From Chloroflexota bacterium (GTDB taxonomy: Bacteria > Chloroflexota > Anaerolineae > Anaerolineales > DRMV01): DNA of 5,589 bases. Shown one piece after another: positions 5,229 through 5,589 of this stretch. The stretch covers positions 1 through 5,589 of the forward strand of contig JAADEP010000164.1 in assembly GCA_013153335.1 (NCBI GenBank), written 5' to 3'. Position 1 is the first letter of the stretch. Each line of letters opens with the position of its first letter. A model generated the notes under the pieces. The model saw only the letters and a list, made by a program, of their open reading frames with translations. It was not told where the DNA came from and did not search any database. Made by a program: the position numbers and the translations under genes.

Positions 5229-5236
5229 TTTCTTTT
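5193..5236 (+). terminator. Intrinsic terminator hairpin in the pyrG leader
   Basis: ACGCCGGGT (5193-5201) pairs perfectly with ACCCGGCGT (5220-5228). After one bulged C, GGG (5203-5205) also pairs with CCC (5217-5219). The run TTTTCTTTT ends the element at 5236. It lies 45 bases before the pyrG ATG in the same direction. The genes to its left are on the other strand, so it most likely acts on pyrG's own transcript. Confidence 0.75.
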
Positions 5237-5271
5237 GGCCCTTCGTGGGACCAAGCCCAGTTTGATTTGGT

Positions 5272-5276
5272 GGAGG
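5272..5276 (+). promoter_or_regulatory. Ribosome binding site of pyrG
   Basis: GGAGG lies five bases before ATG 5282 on the plus strand. It is downstream of the terminator hairpin, so only read-through transcripts would carry it. Confidence 0.85.
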
Positions 5277-5281
5277 CGAGC

Positions 5282-5589
5282 ATGGCGACACAGCGCAAGT
5301 ATATCTTCGTCACAGGGGGCGTGCTCAGCTCGGTTGGGAAAGGCGTCACCACCGCGGCGCTAGGACGCGTGCTCAAGGAATACGGTTTTCGCGTCGCGGC
5401 CCAGAAGCTGGATCCATATCTCAACGTCGACCCAGGGACGATGAGCCCGTACCAGCATGGGGAAGTATTCGTCTTGGATGATGGCGCGGAGACGGATTTG
5501 GATCTGGGGCATTATGAGCGTTTTATGGATGTGCGCCTCAACCGCGCGTGCAACGTCACCACGGGCCAGGTGTACGCGGAAGTCATTGC
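5282..5589 (+). CDS. pyrG: CTP synthase, N-terminal part (runs off the window)
   Basis: CTP synthase aminates UTP to CTP with ATP and glutamine, the last step of de novo pyrimidine nucleotide synthesis in the cytoplasm. The 102 visible residues belong to the amidoligase (synthase) domain. They open with KYIFVTGGVLSSVGKG (6-21), the ATP-binding loop with Lys20. Next come QKLDPYLNVDPGTMSPYQHG (41-60) and then EVFVLDDGAETDLDLGHYER (61-80). Asp72 and Asp74 correspond to E. coli Asp70 and Asp72. NVTTGQVY (91-98) follows. All expected blocks are intact. The family is about 535-550 residues, so most of the domain and the whole glutaminase half lie beyond the window. The start is well supported by its ribosome site and family alignment. 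The gene is divergent from the envelope cluster and is preceded by a terminator-like leader, which suggests control by attenuation. Confidence 0.97.
   Translation, partial: MATQRKYIFVTGGVLSSVGKGVTTAALGRVLKEYGFRVAAQKLDPYLNVDPGTMSPYQHGEVFVLDDGAETDLDLGHYERFMDVRLNRACNVTTGQVYAEVI

Larger units (their letters stand above)
4821..5281. other. Divergent intergenic region between the binding-protein gene and pyrG
   Basis: These 461 bases hold no protein gene that I can support. On the left they carry the leader and promoter of the minus-strand gene, including two inverted repeats. In the middle (4997-5051) there is a cluster of short direct and inverted repeats. On the right lies the pyrG leader with a terminator hairpin and ribosome site. 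Longer reading frames here look like chance openings in GC-rich DNA. Confidence 0.8.

Noticed and set aside
5119..5265. A 48-codon plus-strand reading frame starting ATG AGC GAG TGG with two early Trp codons, which could be an attenuator leader peptide for pyrG.
   Set aside because: It has no ribosome binding site, reads straight through the terminator stem and its T-run, and Trp codons make no sense for pyrimidine control. It is probably chance.
5039..5424. Overlapping minus-strand reading frames of 71, 79 and 83 codons across the pyrG leader and start.
   Set aside because: They lie antisense to pyrG and its hairpin, have no recognisable product and no good ribosome sites; they are openings caused by GC-rich composition.

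Overview
The window is GC-rich bacterial DNA that looks chromosomal and mostly housekeeping. It holds four complete genes on the minus strand and the 5' end of one divergent gene on the plus strand. The best guess for the host is a member of the Chloroflexota (Anaerolineae or Ardenticatenia-like). This is an inference from the long family-5 solute-binding lipoprotein with a Thr/Pro-rich linker, the type of CDP-alcohol phosphatidyltransferase, the Lgt variant and the base composition. No rRNA or other marker is present to prove it.

Layout from left to right. Bases 1-245 hold no gene. They carry an alternating array of two kinds of GC-rich palindrome (A-B-A-B), a BIME-like mosaic just beyond the end of lgt. 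Bases 246-1052 (minus) are lgt, prolipoprotein diacylglyceryl transferase. Bases 1049-1687 (minus) are a CDP-alcohol phosphatidyltransferase that overlaps lgt by 4 bases. Bases 1721-2695 (minus) are a long-chain trans-polyprenyl diphosphate synthase with a TTG start. Bases 2778-4820 (minus) are a 680-residue peptide/nickel-type (SBP_bac_5) ABC transporter substrate-binding lipoprotein. Bases 4821-5281 are a divergent intergenic region. From 5282 to the window end (plus) is the start of pyrG, CTP synthase, which runs off the edge after 102 codons.

The minus-strand genes are read in the order binding protein, polyprenyl synthase, phosphatidyltransferase, lgt. The last three are tightly packed. 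They probably have their own promoter in the 82-base gap after the binding protein, as well as read-through from the promoter at 4969-4997. Together they serve the cell envelope. The phosphatidyltransferase makes a phospholipid headgroup (phosphatidylglycerol, if that is its product, is the donor used by Lgt). Lgt lipidates proteins such as the binding protein at the head of the cluster. The polyprenyl synthase supplies a long isoprenoid chain for quinones or carrier lipids.

The most interesting non-coding signal is the leader of pyrG. An intrinsic-terminator hairpin (5193-5236) lies between any pyrG promoter and the gene, with no plus-strand gene before it to terminate. Its G-rich 5' arm is nearly duplicated 65 bases upstream, and a C-rich segment lies between the two copies, so several mutually exclusive pairings are possible. 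This looks like a transcription attenuator. I see no new defence, mobile or biosynthetic system in this window.
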